Of a stretch of 64,000 nt of DNA, positions 39,298 to 50,287 are shown piece after piece. Under the pieces are notes generated by a model. That model was not told the origin of the DNA. It did no database searches and saw only the letters and a program-made list of their open reading frames with translations. The translations under genes and the position numbers were made by a program. Where the stretch lies: contig NC_067203.1 of NCBI RefSeq assembly GCF_026262505.1, positions 10,788,001 through 10,852,000 of the forward strand, given 5' to 3'. This DNA is from Trichomonas vaginalis G3. Its lineage: Eukaryota > Parabasalia > Trichomonadida > Trichomonadidae. The stretch's first letter is position 1, and each line of letters opens with the position of its first letter.

Positions 39298-40500
39298 ACC
39301 GCACTTAAACAGGAATAGGCAGTGTGGAAACTAGAGAAGACTCAACTGATTTTTAAGCAACTCTTCTTGCCGATTCAAATCTGCTTTGCTAATCATTGTA
39401 TATTACTATATTCTGATTAGGATACTTTAACGCTTGATGCATGCACATCATTCTTTTAGCTGATTTCTAAAATACAATCTTCTATTAACTTTGAAATTTC
39501 TTCAAAAGTTATAGTAATTCCATAGTTCATTCGTAAAATGTTATTAAATAGCTCTGACTATTCCTTTGCACGCAAAATGAGGTAGTATTTTTTGAATTTT
39601 TTACTCAAAATAAAACAAAATCTACCCAATTTTATACCACTAAAGCCTATATTGACACACACATATATAAATCTCTATTGTTATAAGATAAATTTGAAAA
39701 AATAATTTTTTTTCCTAAAATGTAAAATTATACTTGTATTCAAAGAAAGTAGATCGTTTATAAGGAAGGTATTATATATTTGGGGAGAAAATCCCTTACA
39801 ATATACAAAAATATGAAAGAATATTCAATCATCAGGAAAGAGCTTAGTACTAACCATTTGTGAGACGTTCATATAATATCTTTTTCCTTTTTGGGGTTTT
39901 TAATCGGATTATCCATTTCCCTGCATTGACTTTAATTCATTCTTGATGATCTGAGTATACATGATCATTATCGAACGTTTGCCATACTCTTCCACAGTTA
40001 ATGATTGCTGAAAAATGAATAGTACTGAATAACAGCTGGAATTTCATAAGTATTTTGCGTATTTATACTGATTTAAACATGAAATACTCATACAAAATGC
40101 AAAGTTTTTAAAAACAATCAATAAAAGATTTTAAATTAGATAAAATATCATATGTCACTTCTTTTTTCATCTGGATAATAAAATTGATAAATTTTTTTAA
40201 TTAAAGATAAAGATGCATTTATAGTAGTAGAAAATTAATTTCTAGACTAAAGCTTGTTTATTGTCACCGTTTTAAGTCTAAATTTATAGGAAATGGTTAT
40301 TTTATTATGCATTAAAAGTTCTTCTATAAAATTAACATTAAAATCATCTTTCGCCTAAGAGTAATAACAAGGTTATGCAAATTTTATTGAAAATAGTACG
40401 AGAATTTTGTTTGAAAATATAATATGGTTAAAAATAGGGAATGGATGTATGAATGTTCCATATTTATTTTATCCGAGTTGCTTCATGATTCCATATTGCC

Positions 40501-40777
40501 GATTCCTATTCCAGTTTTTGGTGCTTTACTATGATAACCAAATTGATTTGGTTATCATAGAAAAGAGACCATTATCATGCTTAGAATTAATTATGTTTAG
40601 GGTCGGTTTATTGGAATAAGGAAGTTTATAATACGTGAACACTTGTTTCCTCATCGAAAAGTCATAACGCATAAAGTTGATGTTTCCTTAGTACAAAAAG
40701 TGACATATGACGCTTAACTCTTTATTCCAGATAATGACCATATTTATGGGATTAAAAAGTTTAGGAAGCTTCTCCCC
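40501..40777 (-). repeat. 277-bp terminal inverted repeat, right
   Basis: Reverse complement of 39021-39297 with few differences, so the insertion is fairly young. Confidence 0.85.
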
Positions 40778-41244
40778 ATTGTTATTTATTTAATATCCTA
40801 TGATATATGAAAAGAATTTTTATCAGAGCTCAAAAAATTCATTTCTCATGTAAAATCAATTTGTAATCACATTTATTAAGTCTTTTTAGAAGTAAAGGCA
40901 TATTATATCTGATACATCTGGCATCATCGTATTGTATTCAATCACTCAATCGCCAAAAATTCAAAAAATAAAAATTGAATTCAATGAATTTCAAGGTGCA
41001 GCATGCCGAATATTCTGAATGAACTTATAAGAATATACTGAAAAATAATGAATAAGACAATGAAAAAAATGAGATTTGAATTCTCATCCAAATTATTTAT
41101 GTCCACTTTTGAGTTCCAATAGCTCTTAGCTTAATGTACAATGGTAAGTTATTTGAAATTTCATGCGATCCTAATTAAATTTGAATTAAATCATTTGGAA
41201 AAAAGGAATTAAATTTGAAAATAAACAATGCATATAGAAACAAT
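40778..41244. other. gene-free AT-rich stretch
   Basis: Spacer between the long-TIR element and the coiled-coil gene. I see no gene, RNA or repeat in it. Confidence 0.6.
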
Positions 41245-42219
41245 TTATTTAACGTTATTAAACAAAATTTGTCTAGCCATCTCATCTTCGTCAATGTCAA
41301 TAGGAGATGTAGTTTCGGGAACTAATATAGGATATTTCTTAAGTTTAAGTTCGATCTGTGCGTTTTGAGACTTAACCAAATCGATCTGTTCTGTTAGATG
41401 AACAACTTCTTCAAGTAATTTTTCGTCATCTGTGCCATATTTCTTCTTCGACAATGATTTTGATTTATCTTCAATATCTTGTTGCATCTTTTCAATGTTC
41501 TTTTGAAGACTCTCTACTTCTCTTCTTTTAGTTTGAATAAGTTCTGCTAACTTCTTAAGTTGATTATCTGATTGACAGTCTTGTAATGATATTGAAGTGA
41601 GATTTTTGATTTTTTCTTCATTTTCACCCTTTAATGAATCATATTCTTCTCGTAAATCTTCTAACTCGCTTTCTACAATAGAATATTTATCATTTAATGC
41701 TGTTTCTTCATCAACAATTTTTTGAAATTCCGCATTTCCGTTTTCTTTTACTTCTGATAGTTTTGCATTGTATTGGGCAGATAGTTCCTTGAAGTCATTG
41801 GTTAATCGTATATTTTCATCTCTAATTTTATTTCTGACGAGTGATAAAGATTGTATTTTAGCTTGAACAACTCTTTTTAGTGTTTCAAGCTCTTCGAGTG
41901 GATCTGTAGATACTTGTAATAGTTGTCCAGTTATAATTTTCTTTTGTACTTCGTGAAGTTTTAGACAAATTGAATCTGGTTCATTAGGATCATCCGAATT
42001 TATTGATCTTGATACTGATTCACCATCAATAGCTGTTTCTCTTCCTATTTTTGATCTTGAATAGCTCTTTGAAGCGTTTTCAATTGATCTATTTGTATTT
42101 ATACTGTCTGAGAGTAGTTTATTTTTAACATCATAGTATCTACGTATTATTTCTTTGTCAGCAAGTGTGGATATGTATTTTTCAGCAAGCTGGAGTTGCT
42201 GGTTCGTAATATCATTCAT
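41245..42219 (-). CDS. coiled-coil protein, 324 aa
   Basis: After an S/R-rich N-terminal third (KSYSRSKIGRETAIDGESVS) the protein is almost entirely coiled coil from about residue 85 to 295, with regular L/E/K/Q heptads. It ends in an acidic segment and QILFNNVK. There is no motor or enzymatic motif. It may belong to the cytoskeleton or an intracellular tether, as many trichomonad coiled-coil proteins do. A decayed partial copy lies at 37057-37297. Confidence 0.75.
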   Translation of the reverse strand: MNDITNQQLQLAEKYISTLADKEIIRRYYDVKNKLLSDSINTNRSIENASKSYSRSKIGRETAIDGESVSRSINSDDPNEPDSICLKLHEVQKKIITGQLLQVSTDPLEELETLKRVVQAKIQSLSLVRNKIRDENIRLTNDFKELSAQYNAKLSEVKENGNAEFQKIVDEETALNDKYSIVESELEDLREEYDSLKGENEEKIKNLTSISLQDCQSDNQLKKLAELIQTKRREVESLQKNIEKMQQDIEDKSKSLSKKKYGTDDEKLLEEVVHLTEQIDLVKSQNAQIELKLKKYPILVPETTSPIDIDEDEMARQILFNNVK

Positions 42220-42717
42220 TTACGTTTGTATTTTTATAAAATTTTGTAATAAATTTTCAATAGAAAATACACATATTGGAATCAAATTTCATATCAATAG
42301 TTTTAAGTCAAAATTTTCGACTGAGCAAATCCAAATTAACCAATGGAATAAAGGAATTCGACACTGACGTTGAGAAATCTGATATTACATTGTTGTTCTT
42401 AAGGGGATTCTGCATTCTAACGCAGCATCTAAGCAATATCTGGAATGGGAAATCTGTCCTCAGGCGTGCCATATATGTGTATTAGTACCTGCATTATTCT
42501 TCATCAACTAGGGACCATTAAAACTGGACAGTTTTCGTCAACGAAGAAAAAAAATTAATTTCATCAATCCAATATCCAATCAGTAAAAATAGCAAAATTA
42601 CATAGCCAGTTAATACATAATAAAAAAAGCAATAAAACATCAAACAAGAGACAAAATTTTCCAAGAGCCATAGAAAAAAAAATTGAATGAAGGCGGTCAT
42701 AAAACAAATTTTAGATA

Positions 42718-44772
42718 ATGTCACAGTGGATTGACGATATTGATCTTGAAGAAAGCGGCTCTGATGCTAAAGAGGAAGAGCCCGAAGAGGAGGAGGAAGA
42801 TGGCCCAGCAGCTTGGGAACAAGCTCAAGAATCCTCAGAATCCGAAGAAGAGGAAGCAAAGAAGCCAGAACCTGTTAAGCCAGAGCCAGTTAAACCAGAA
42901 CCTATTAAGCAAGAAAAGGAAACTTCAGCACCAAAGTCAAAAATCCAATATACAGAAATGGAAGCTGTTCCAGAACACCAGCGTTCTCCAATTTGTGTTA
43001 TTATGGGACACGTCGATACAGGCAAGACAAAGATTTTAGATAAGATTCGTCACTCAAACATTCAGGACGGTGAAGCCGGTGGTATCACACAACAGATCGG
43101 TGCTACATACTTCCCAGAGTCCGAAATCAAGAGAAGAACACAGTTCTTCAAGGGTCCATTCAAACTCGAATACAATATCCCAGGTCTTCTTATCATTGAT
43201 ACACCAGGACACGAATCCTTCTCAAACCTTCGTTCCCGTGGTTCCTCACTTTGTGATATCGCTATTCTCGTTATTGATATCATGCACGGTGTCGAAAACC
43301 AGACACTTGAATCCCTTCAGATGCTTGTCTCAAAGAAGGTTCCATTCATCATCGCTCTTAACAAGATCGATCGTCTCTCAGGCTGGCAGTCAAAGGACTG
43401 GAGAGAATTCGTTAATGGCGTCAAAGTTCAGGATCAGCATACAATGGCCCAGTATCAGAAGGGTCTGCAACGTGTTATCACCCAGCTTGGTCAGCAGGGT
43501 CTTAACGGTGTCCCATTCAACAACTGGGTCCGTAACATCTCAACAAAGATCGAACTTGAAGATGTTCCAATCGTTCCAACATCAGCTATTACAGGTGAAG
43601 GTATCCCAGATCTTCTCGCCATCCTTCAGCTCCGTGCCCACATCCAGATGAAGAATCGCCTTACATCAAAGAACGAATTGCAGTGCACAGTTCTCGAAGT
43701 TAAGGTCGAACAGGGTATGGGTACAACACTCGATGTCATCCTTGTCAACGGTGTCCTTCACGTCAACGATATTATTGTTTTGGCCGGTATGAATGGTCCG
43801 ATTGTCAGTCGTATCAGAGCACTTCTTACACCAGCTCCTCTCAAGGAACTTCGTGTCCGCTCCGAATACCTCCACCACGACAAGATCTACGCTGCTATGG
43901 GTTGCAAGATCTCAGGACCAGATCTCCAGAGCGCTATTGCTGGTTCCGAACTTTTCGTTGCCCACAGCGATGAAGATGTCGAGATCCTCAAGAAGCGTGT
44001 CGAAGCAGATATCACTGCTATCACATCTTCTGTCAACAAGAACGAAGATGGTCTTCTTGTCCAAGCATCTACACTTGGTTCCCTTGAAGCCCTTCTTTCC
44101 TACCTCAAGAGCCAAAACGTCAACGTCGCAGCTGTCGGAATTGGTCCACTTTACAAGAAAGACATTCAACAGATCTTACACATCGCTCAGGCTAATCCTA
44201 AGTATGCTTGCGTTCTTTGCTTCAACGTCGAAATTTCTGCAGATGCTAAGACATTCGCTCAACAAAACGATATCAAGATTTTCAGCGCTGAAATCATTTA
44301 CCACCTTACAGACATGTACGCCAAGTACATCGAAGACCTCAAGGTCAAGGCTAGAGAAGCTGCCAGAGCTCAGATGGTTTGGCCAGTCGAATTCCAGTAT
44401 CTCGAGAAGTCTTTGATTCACAGATCCAAGCCAATTATCATTGGTATCAAGGTCCTCGACGGAACACTCAAGAAAGGTACACCAATCTCCACAATCGGTG
44501 AAAATGCAAGATTCATCGGTACAGTTGATTCAATCCAGGTCAACCAGCAGCCAATCGAAGAGGCAAAGATCGGCCAGGAATGCGCTATCCTTATCAAAGA
44601 TCCAGCATCATGGTCTCCAGAAGCAGATAAGGACTTCCATCCAAAGGACATTTTTGTCTCCAAGTTGACAAGACCACTCATCGATCTCCTCAAGGAACAC
44701 TTCAGAGATGAGCTCGCTCGTGAGGACTGGGAACTCGTCCGCAAGATCAAGGGTTACCTTAAGATCATCTAA
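42718..44772 (+). CDS. eIF5B: translation initiation factor eIF5B (IF2-like GTPase), 684 aa
   Basis: The protein joins the ribosomal subunits at the end of initiation. The short acidic N-terminus (1-85, E/P/K-rich) is far shorter than in animals or fungi. The G domain follows: G1 GHVDTGKT near residue 99, GGITQQIGATYF, DTPGHESF, NKID and SAITGEG. Then come domain II, domain III and the C-terminal beta barrel, ending FRDELAREDWELVRKIKGYL, a classic eIF5B end that contacts eIF1A. Codons are strongly C-ending compared with neighbours, as in a highly expressed gene. A TAAA-type poly(A) signal lies near 44805. Confidence 0.96.
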   Translation: MSQWIDDIDLEESGSDAKEEEPEEEEEDGPAAWEQAQESSESEEEEAKKPEPVKPEPVKPEPIKQEKETSAPKSKIQYTEMEAVPEHQRSPICVIMGHVDTGKTKILDKIRHSNIQDGEAGGITQQIGATYFPESEIKRRTQFFKGPFKLEYNIPGLLIIDTPGHESFSNLRSRGSSLCDIAILVIDIMHGVENQTLESLQMLVSKKVPFIIALNKIDRLSGWQSKDWREFVNGVKVQDQHTMAQYQKGLQRVITQLGQQGLNGVPFNNWVRNISTKIELEDVPIVPTSAITGEGIPDLLAILQLRAHIQMKNRLTSKNELQCTVLEVKVEQGMGTTLDVILVNGVLHVNDIIVLAGMNGPIVSRIRALLTPAPLKELRVRSEYLHHDKIYAAMGCKISGPDLQSAIAGSELFVAHSDEDVEILKKRVEADITAITSSVNKNEDGLLVQASTLGSLEALLSYLKSQNVNVAAVGIGPLYKKDIQQILHIAQANPKYACVLCFNVEISADAKTFAQQNDIKIFSAEIIYHLTDMYAKYIEDLKVKAREAARAQMVWPVEFQYLEKSLIHRSKPIIIGIKVLDGTLKKGTPISTIGENARFIGTVDSIQVNQQPIEEAKIGQECAILIKDPASWSPEADKDFHPKDIFVSKLTRPLIDLLKEHFRDELAREDWELVRKIKGYLKII

Positions 44773-45307
44773 GTATATATTTATATTCCGTATGCTCTTT
44801 ATAAATAAAACGAATTTGATTCTGAATTTCTGACTTTTTTTATCAATTATTTTTTTTCTATTTGATATCTCAGAAAAATAATACTTCGGAATTTAGATTT
44901 ACAATATGATGTACATCGGCATATGATATATGCCACAGATTTTAATCATTAATGGATAATGTTAATGTATCCAAATATAATTGTTTTCCTTGAAGCAGTT
45001 TATCAGAAGGTAATGCTTTGTTTTTCAATGAGAAGCTGATTCTATTTATGAAGAACTTGTAAAATAACATTTATTGCATAAAGAATGATTTAAAAGAGCC
45101 TTATGGGAAAAATTTTACTATGTTTTGCTGAAATAGATAACAGCTGAGGAAAATTAGTTCTACAACAGAGAGTCTGATACATCATAAAGTTAGCAACATA
45201 ATTTGTATTTTCAGCCGCTACTGGGAGTCATTTCCATGATGAAGTGACAATATCTCTCAAATATAGCAATTTTTGCTTATTGAACATCATACAATGCCAA
45301 CAAATAA
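44773..45307. other. intergenic stretch
   Basis: Holds the 3' region of eIF5B (ATAAATAAAAC) and the upstream region of the LRR gene (ATCATACAATG). No further gene is seen. Confidence 0.6.
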
Positions 45308-46513
45308 ATGAGCCAACCTGAAAGTCCACAATTTACATATGTTGTTTATCGAAAAGATTACATTCAAGTTGGAAACGGTAAGGATCCTTGTATTGGTGAT
45401 TTAAGAGGAACTTTTGAAGTTCCTCCTCAAGTAGATTCAAAAGATGTAATATCAATTGCTAATTACGCATTTTCGAAATGTAACATCAGCTACATAAAAC
45501 TACCTGATACTATTCAATATATTGGCTCTTATGCCTTTAACTATTGTAAAATTGTTGAATTCATTTGCCCCAAAAATGTAATTGAAATCTACTCATATGC
45601 TTTTTATGCATGCTTATTTAAGTTTGCTGATTTTAGCCAAACAAAAATCAAACAATTTAAGGGAGATAATCATTTTGCTGGGTCTTATATTGAAAAAATT
45701 CGTTTCCCAGATAGTTTGGAAAGTATTCCCATAAATTGTTTCTACTATGCAGCTATTAGAAATGTCACAATACCTATATCATGCAAACAAATTCTCTATG
45801 CGGCTTTTTTATGTGCTCCAAATTTAGAAGAGTTTCATTCTGAAAGTCCAGAGTTTGTTGTCAAGAACAGAGCGCTTTACAGTAAAGATCTCAAAATTTT
45901 ATATGCGTATCCATCCAATTGCTTTACCGATTTGCTTCCATCCACAACCACAATTTCAAATCCTAGAGGTTTCTCTTCCACATCTTTTGTCAATTTCACT
46001 TTGAAAATTCCTGTCAAATATTTTTCTCCACAGATATTTCGGCGTTGTTCGAAACTTGAATATGTTGATTTGAGTTGCGCTAAAGCAACATCAATTAGTT
46101 ATGTGATGTTTTATGAATCAAGAAAATTATCTAAAGTAATTTTTCCACCACTTACAACAAAAATTAGTGCATTATGTTTCTCTTATACAAATTTACTGGA
46201 AATAATTCTTCCTCCATGTGTTAGCATTATAGAAACAGACGCTTTTAATAATTCGAAAATTGCTGATATATATTATTGCGGATTGAACACATTTGAAAAA
46301 AATTCTTTATCGAATACAAATGTGAGAGTACATGTTTCCGATTCTTTCTCCAAAAATTCATCTACATTTCTAGGTTGTCCAATAGTCGATAGGAAATATG
46401 TTTGTACAGAGTATTGCCGCAATTATATGACAAATATCTTGTTTTTGGATTATATTTCCATGAAAATTAGTTTCTGTAATCATCTTTATTTGATTATTTT
46501 AATAATTTTGTAA
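45308..46513 (+). CDS. BspA-like leucine-rich repeat (LRR_5) protein, 401 aa
   Basis: The protein has about ten LRR_5-type repeats with the pattern I-x-x-x-A-F-x-x-C-x-x-L/I-x-x-I-x-L/F-P-x-x (for example SIANYAFSKCNISYIKLPDT and IGSYAFNYCKIVEFICP), running from residue 45 to 355. BspA-like proteins are the largest surface protein family of trichomonads and can bind host or bacterial surfaces. There is no clear signal peptide; the last 25 residues are hydrophobic (LYLIILIIL end) and may serve as a membrane anchor. Confidence 0.9.
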   Translation: MSQPESPQFTYVVYRKDYIQVGNGKDPCIGDLRGTFEVPPQVDSKDVISIANYAFSKCNISYIKLPDTIQYIGSYAFNYCKIVEFICPKNVIEIYSYAFYACLFKFADFSQTKIKQFKGDNHFAGSYIEKIRFPDSLESIPINCFYYAAIRNVTIPISCKQILYAAFLCAPNLEEFHSESPEFVVKNRALYSKDLKILYAYPSNCFTDLLPSTTTISNPRGFSSTSFVNFTLKIPVKYFSPQIFRRCSKLEYVDLSCAKATSISYVMFYESRKLSKVIFPPLTTKISALCFSYTNLLEIILPPCVSIIETDAFNNSKIADIYYCGLNTFEKNSLSNTNVRVHVSDSFSKNSSTFLGCPIVDRKYVCTEYCRNYMTNILFLDYISMKISFCNHLYLIILIIL

Positions 46514-46859
46514 ATGTGATGTTATAAACAAATTTTTAACGAATATATCTATTTATTTCGGTATTATGATTCGGTGGTGTGTCAGTGAAGTAAATCTTTT
46601 GTAAAATTAAAGTATTATTCCTGATTTGTTTTTATTTTTTGTGCGTTTGCAGTTCATAGGTATTATAACATGAATCATAATCACAGTGAATGCCAATATC
46701 GTTCACTTATCTATCTATAGAGTATTTTTTTGAATATTAAACTATCTTCACGTTCTCGGTATAGATAAAATAGTTAGAAACTTAATATTTCAATAAAAAT
46801 ATGCATTGAAAACATAACAATTTATAGATAGAATGAAAAAATAAAACAAAAAGAGAAAA
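46514..46859. other. intergenic stretch between convergent genes
   Basis: AT-rich, with a CACAGTGAA/TTCAC-like pair but no gene or repeat that I can support. Confidence 0.55.
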
Positions 46860-47930
46860 TTACAATGATTCAACTGGAGAACTTTGTGGATCTTTGAGTT
46901 TACCACCACCTCTATTACTAAGCATCTCTACAGGAATCTCCCATTTGACATGCAAAGCTGATTTAGGTCTGTCATCTGGAATATCAGATTGAAGATCATG
47001 CAATGGAGGAAGTCCTGGTCCATCTGGGAATTGCATCTGAACAGGAAGTTGTGGCTTTGATTTAACAGCGCTGATTGAAGTTGAAGGTCTTTTCATTCTA
47101 ACTAATCTTGCAGCGATAAGATTGACATCATTAGCGAGAACTCCGCATCTTATTTTAAGGGATTCAACTTCTTTCTTTGTATCTGATATATTTTTTTCGA
47201 TCCTTTGCATGTCCATTCTAGAAATGGTTCTTGGGCGTGGTAATGGCTTTATACTGTCGAGTTTGGCAATGGCATCAACTAAGAAGCACATGATTACTAA
47301 TGGAGATTGCTGATAATTTTCGTATTCAAATGTTTGCTTAATTCCATATGTAGAACATGTACGAAGAGATATTTCTGCATTTGTCTTAGGGTCTGAATAT
47401 TGCAATAATGATTCATCCCGAGTATATGAATATAAAAGGGCCCTGAACTGATTAGAACCGATGAAATATTGCGAAATAGATGTAACTGGTCTAAGTTTTG
47501 TATATGTGCTGCAACATGTATTGATCCATGAACAAATTATTGCTTCTGGATCATTTAGTGAAAAAACTTTGGTTCTTCCAACCTTCTTTACAAGGACATT
47601 TGTCGGTATCTTTCTGTCTAAGCTTGCCCACATGTAACATTCAATTAAGTTGATAAATGCGATCTCGTCAAAATTGGATTTCGCGAATATTGATGCATCG
47701 CCATACCTGTAGTATCCGTGATTATGCAGAATGTCGATTGGAGCATCTGTATTTACATCGAAAATATAGTTCGTTAGTAAAATATATGTTTTGATATCGG
47801 AAAAATAGCCTAAAAATTCTTGAGAATCCATTGCATCTAGATTCTGGCATAGTTCTTTTGCCTTTGTGTCATTGCATTTATCACTTAGTGTATATAAGAG
47901 CCAAAGAAAATGAGCTTTACTTTTCTTCAT
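46860..47930 (-). CDS. hypothetical protein with possible CH-like N-terminal domain, 356 aa
   Basis: Residues about 20-200 are helical and contain DPEAIICSWINTCC and FRALLYSYTRDESLL, a pattern similar to the CAMSAP-type calponin-homology domain that binds microtubules. A short coiled coil follows (about 240-285), then a P/S/K-rich tail (KSKPQLPVQMQFPDGPGLPP). A microtubule or axoneme role would suit a flagellate, but the CH assignment is weak. Nothing looks broken. Confidence 0.6.
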   Translation of the reverse strand: MKKSKAHFLWLLYTLSDKCNDTKAKELCQNLDAMDSQEFLGYFSDIKTYILLTNYIFDVNTDAPIDILHNHGYYRYGDASIFAKSNFDEIAFINLIECYMWASLDRKIPTNVLVKKVGRTKVFSLNDPEAIICSWINTCCSTYTKLRPVTSISQYFIGSNQFRALLYSYTRDESLLQYSDPKTNAEISLRTCSTYGIKQTFEYENYQQSPLVIMCFLVDAIAKLDSIKPLPRPRTISRMDMQRIEKNISDTKKEVESLKIRCGVLANDVNLIAARLVRMKRPSTSISAVKSKPQLPVQMQFPDGPGLPPLHDLQSDIPDDRPKSALHVKWEIPVEMLSNRGGGKLKDPQSSPVESL

Positions 47931-48533
47931 AAAAAATAAGTAAAAATTTTTTCAAAACTCTCAATTTTTTTATACATCGAAATATAAATTAATCTGTAGA
48001 ATGCAAGCTTGCGATAATGGAAAATGAGAGGATAATAAATAATTCAAAAAAGGTGTTGTCTAAATGGCAAATTGAGCAAAACGTACAAATGCTCGTCGCT
48101 TTAAATATGAGCATTAATATGATAGTATTTGTTGATTTAAGCTTCAATTGCTTTCAAAAATAACTTTATTGTTTGATTTTTTTTATTCATCATATAAATT
48201 CATATATTTTTTGAGGATAACTTATATATTTTGTTATTTTGGAAGAAATATAATATAATTCCTGAAATATATGAATTAAAATTTATAGGCATTGTCTGTA
48301 ATTAGACACAATGCACATTTTAATAATGTCATTATTTCCACAGATATAAGTGATTATATACTCGTTGGTATTCCATACTTTCAAATAGAACATATTGATT
48401 TTGATGATGCAAATGTTATCATAACAAATTGAGTTAATTCTTTGCAAGTGAATCTTTTTGCTGATGTTTTATCTAGTAAATGAAAAGGATTTCAAAATAA
48501 ATGGATCCATATCAAAAAATAATAATAAAAAAT
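47931..48533. other. intergenic stretch before tRNA-Glu
   Basis: AT-rich with no gene-like frame. Downstream of the tRNA (on its strand) there is a short T-rich tail suitable for Pol III termination. Confidence 0.55.
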
Positions 48534-48605
48534 TCCGGTACGGGGAGTTGAACCCCGATCTTGTGGATGAAAACCACACGTCCTAACCGCTGAACGATAC
48601 CGGAT
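48534..48605 (-). tRNA. trnE-UUC: tRNA-Glu (anticodon UUC)
   Basis: The 72-base reverse strand folds as a cloverleaf: acceptor TCCGGTA / TACCGGA, D-arm with GTTCAGCGGTTAGGAC (A box), anticodon stem TGTGG / CCACA with loop TTTTCAT giving UUC, and a T-arm GGGGTTCAACTCCCC (B box). It has no intron and no encoded CCA. A run of T lies just past the 3' end on the same strand, giving Pol III termination. Confidence 0.97.
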
Positions 48606-49090
48606 TTACATTTCTAGTCGATTTAATCTTCCCCTGATGAATAAATTCCACTTTTATCGATATTCTTATTTTATTGATTAGCCGTTAGTATAGATTTATG
48701 AATATTTGATAATAGAAATGAGTTATCCAATTGCTATGCATTTAAAATATATGCAAAATAATATGAAATAATGAAAGAAAATTGAGATGCATCAGAAATT
48801 CTTCTTTTTAATCAAATTTAATGGATAGCATAATGTGTTTGTTCTAATTTATACAAATGCCAATGTCAGTAACGATTAAATTTAACGCTATGACTAGCAA
48901 ATTCGGAACTTTATTCAGGTCAAAAAGTGCTGAATTTTGGCGCCAAAATTGAAGAAAAAATATTTGAGAGAAACTATGATTTTTAGCAACTATGGTAATT
49001 AATACGAAATATGCAAAGCAAATCACTCGATTAAACGAATAAACCGCTTTTTGTAAACTTTACAAAGACAACATTTGTATCGTTCGGTCA
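48606..49090. other. intergenic stretch
   Basis: Upstream DNA of both the tRNA-Glu (minus) and the gene at 49091 (plus). Contains TTTGGCGCCAAAA, a short perfect palindrome near 48938. No gene is seen. Confidence 0.55.
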
Positions 49091-49519
49091 ATGACCGCTC
49101 CTCCAGAGAATCTTCTTCCACTTCCTCTTGATGATTTATTCGACCAGATCAAGAAGAGGGCATATGAATCCCCAGATAAGCAGAAGCTCATCACAACCGA
49201 GTTAGAAAAATTACTCAAAAAAGTAAATAAATTAGATACAGGAATATACGTTGACGAAGTTGCCAACAAAGAAATCCTCGCTCAAATGCAAGAAAAGCTC
49301 AAACCATATGTATCCAAAGATATGAAAATCGTCGAATTAAGAAAATTAGGTCAGCTCGTTGCCCAAAAATCAGGCGTTCCGATTACTGAATCTGAAAAGA
49401 AGAAGGTGAATTTGTTGTATTGGTTCCATATGCATTGGGGAACACTCAAGGTCTGGTTAGATAATATCCAATATGATCAAAGTCGCGATATGCAGAGAGA
49501 AGCTAATCCTTATCAGTAA
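49091..49519 (+). CDS. hypothetical conserved-looking protein, 142 aa
   Basis: The small helical protein starts MTAPPENLLPLPLDD and ends QREANPYQ. The middle is K/E/L-rich with KKVNKLDTGIYVDE, and the C-terminal part has LLYWFHMHWGTLKVWLDN. Codon use resembles neighbouring host genes and no repeat is present, so it looks like a real small gene. I do not recognise a family. Confidence 0.65.
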   Translation: MTAPPENLLPLPLDDLFDQIKKRAYESPDKQKLITTELEKLLKKVNKLDTGIYVDEVANKEILAQMQEKLKPYVSKDMKIVELRKLGQLVAQKSGVPITESEKKKVNLLYWFHMHWGTLKVWLDNIQYDQSRDMQREANPYQ

Positions 49520-50287
49520 AGTATCTTTTTGAAAAATTATTTAAAGGTTAAATCTATAATTACGAGTGTTTTTTCTTATATTTTTTAAGCAAAGATGGAT
49601 CTGATTTCACTTGAAGCGTCAGAGCCGAACATTTGCTTAGTAAAACACTTGTAAGGTTCGATCGAATCGATATTGAGTTATCAAATCTATATTATCTAAT
49701 TGGAAAAAACATTTCATAATAATTTCATTGGCAAAAAATAGAATGAGGCGTTTCAGCTGAAGCAATTTGATTGAGTAACTGAAAACATGTATTTCTATAT
49801 GGTTATTTGTTGGAATTTTTCAAGGTAAATCAAATCGACTTTATATCTCGATAAAATCAAATAATATGATTTGTAAGCTACACCTGTGCCCTATCTTTCT
49901 CACAAATGTACGCTCAAAAAGTAATTTCTATATTGATTAATTACAAAAATTGATAAATTTTAAAAAATCGACTCTATGGGTCTTACAATAGCTGAATATT
50001 GCTGGCATGTGTTTAGTCTTGGTAGCCGATGGAATAAATATTTGCTCCGAATTAATCGTGAAAATAGGAAAAATTAAATTTCGCTTTTTTATTGCTTTTA
50101 GAGAGACTTAGAGCCTTTTATTCCGGTCCATTTTTATTATAGATGGAAATAAAACCTTGCTGTACTTGTTATAAGGCACAACAACAGTCCGTGGTCTCTC
50201 TAAAAACAATAAAAAAATTTTTTTATAATTTTTTTTATAAAAAAAATTCATTAAAAAAATTTACATTAAAAAGTGACACAAGGTCGA
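49520..50287. other. intergenic stretch with a 130-bp hairpin-forming block
   Basis: At 50085-50217, TTTTTATTGCTTTTAGAGAGAC faces its near-complement GTCTCTCTAAAAACAATAAAA across about 85 bases. It may be a small inverted-repeat element or a structured RNA. The rest is AT-rich without a gene. Confidence 0.55.

Larger units (their letters stand above)
39021..40777. mobile_element. long-terminal-inverted-repeat element, 1757 bp, no gene inside
   Basis: 39021-39297 and 40501-40777 are near-identical inverted repeats of 277 bases that start GGGGAGAAGCTTCC. Each contains a further short palindrome (ATAACCAAAT-C-AATTTGGTTAT type). ATT lies outside both ends and could be a 3-base target duplication, but this is weak. 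The 1.2-kb interior has no long frame. It is non-autonomous; the family is not identified (MULE- or foldback-like by shape). Confidence 0.85.

Noticed and set aside
42731-44750. Several open frames in other frames across eIF5B
   Set aside because: All are by-products of the codon bias of eIF5B, which is certain on the plus strand.
50105-50140. Possible U5 snRNA (GCCTTTTATT followed by ATTTTTATT)
   Set aside because: The loop-like and Sm-like motifs are too close together, and the stem needed for U5 loop 1 is absent.
50273-50287. Earlier GTG start for the nucleoporin-like gene
   Set aside because: Nuclear genes of this group start at ATG; the first ATG in frame is at 50288.
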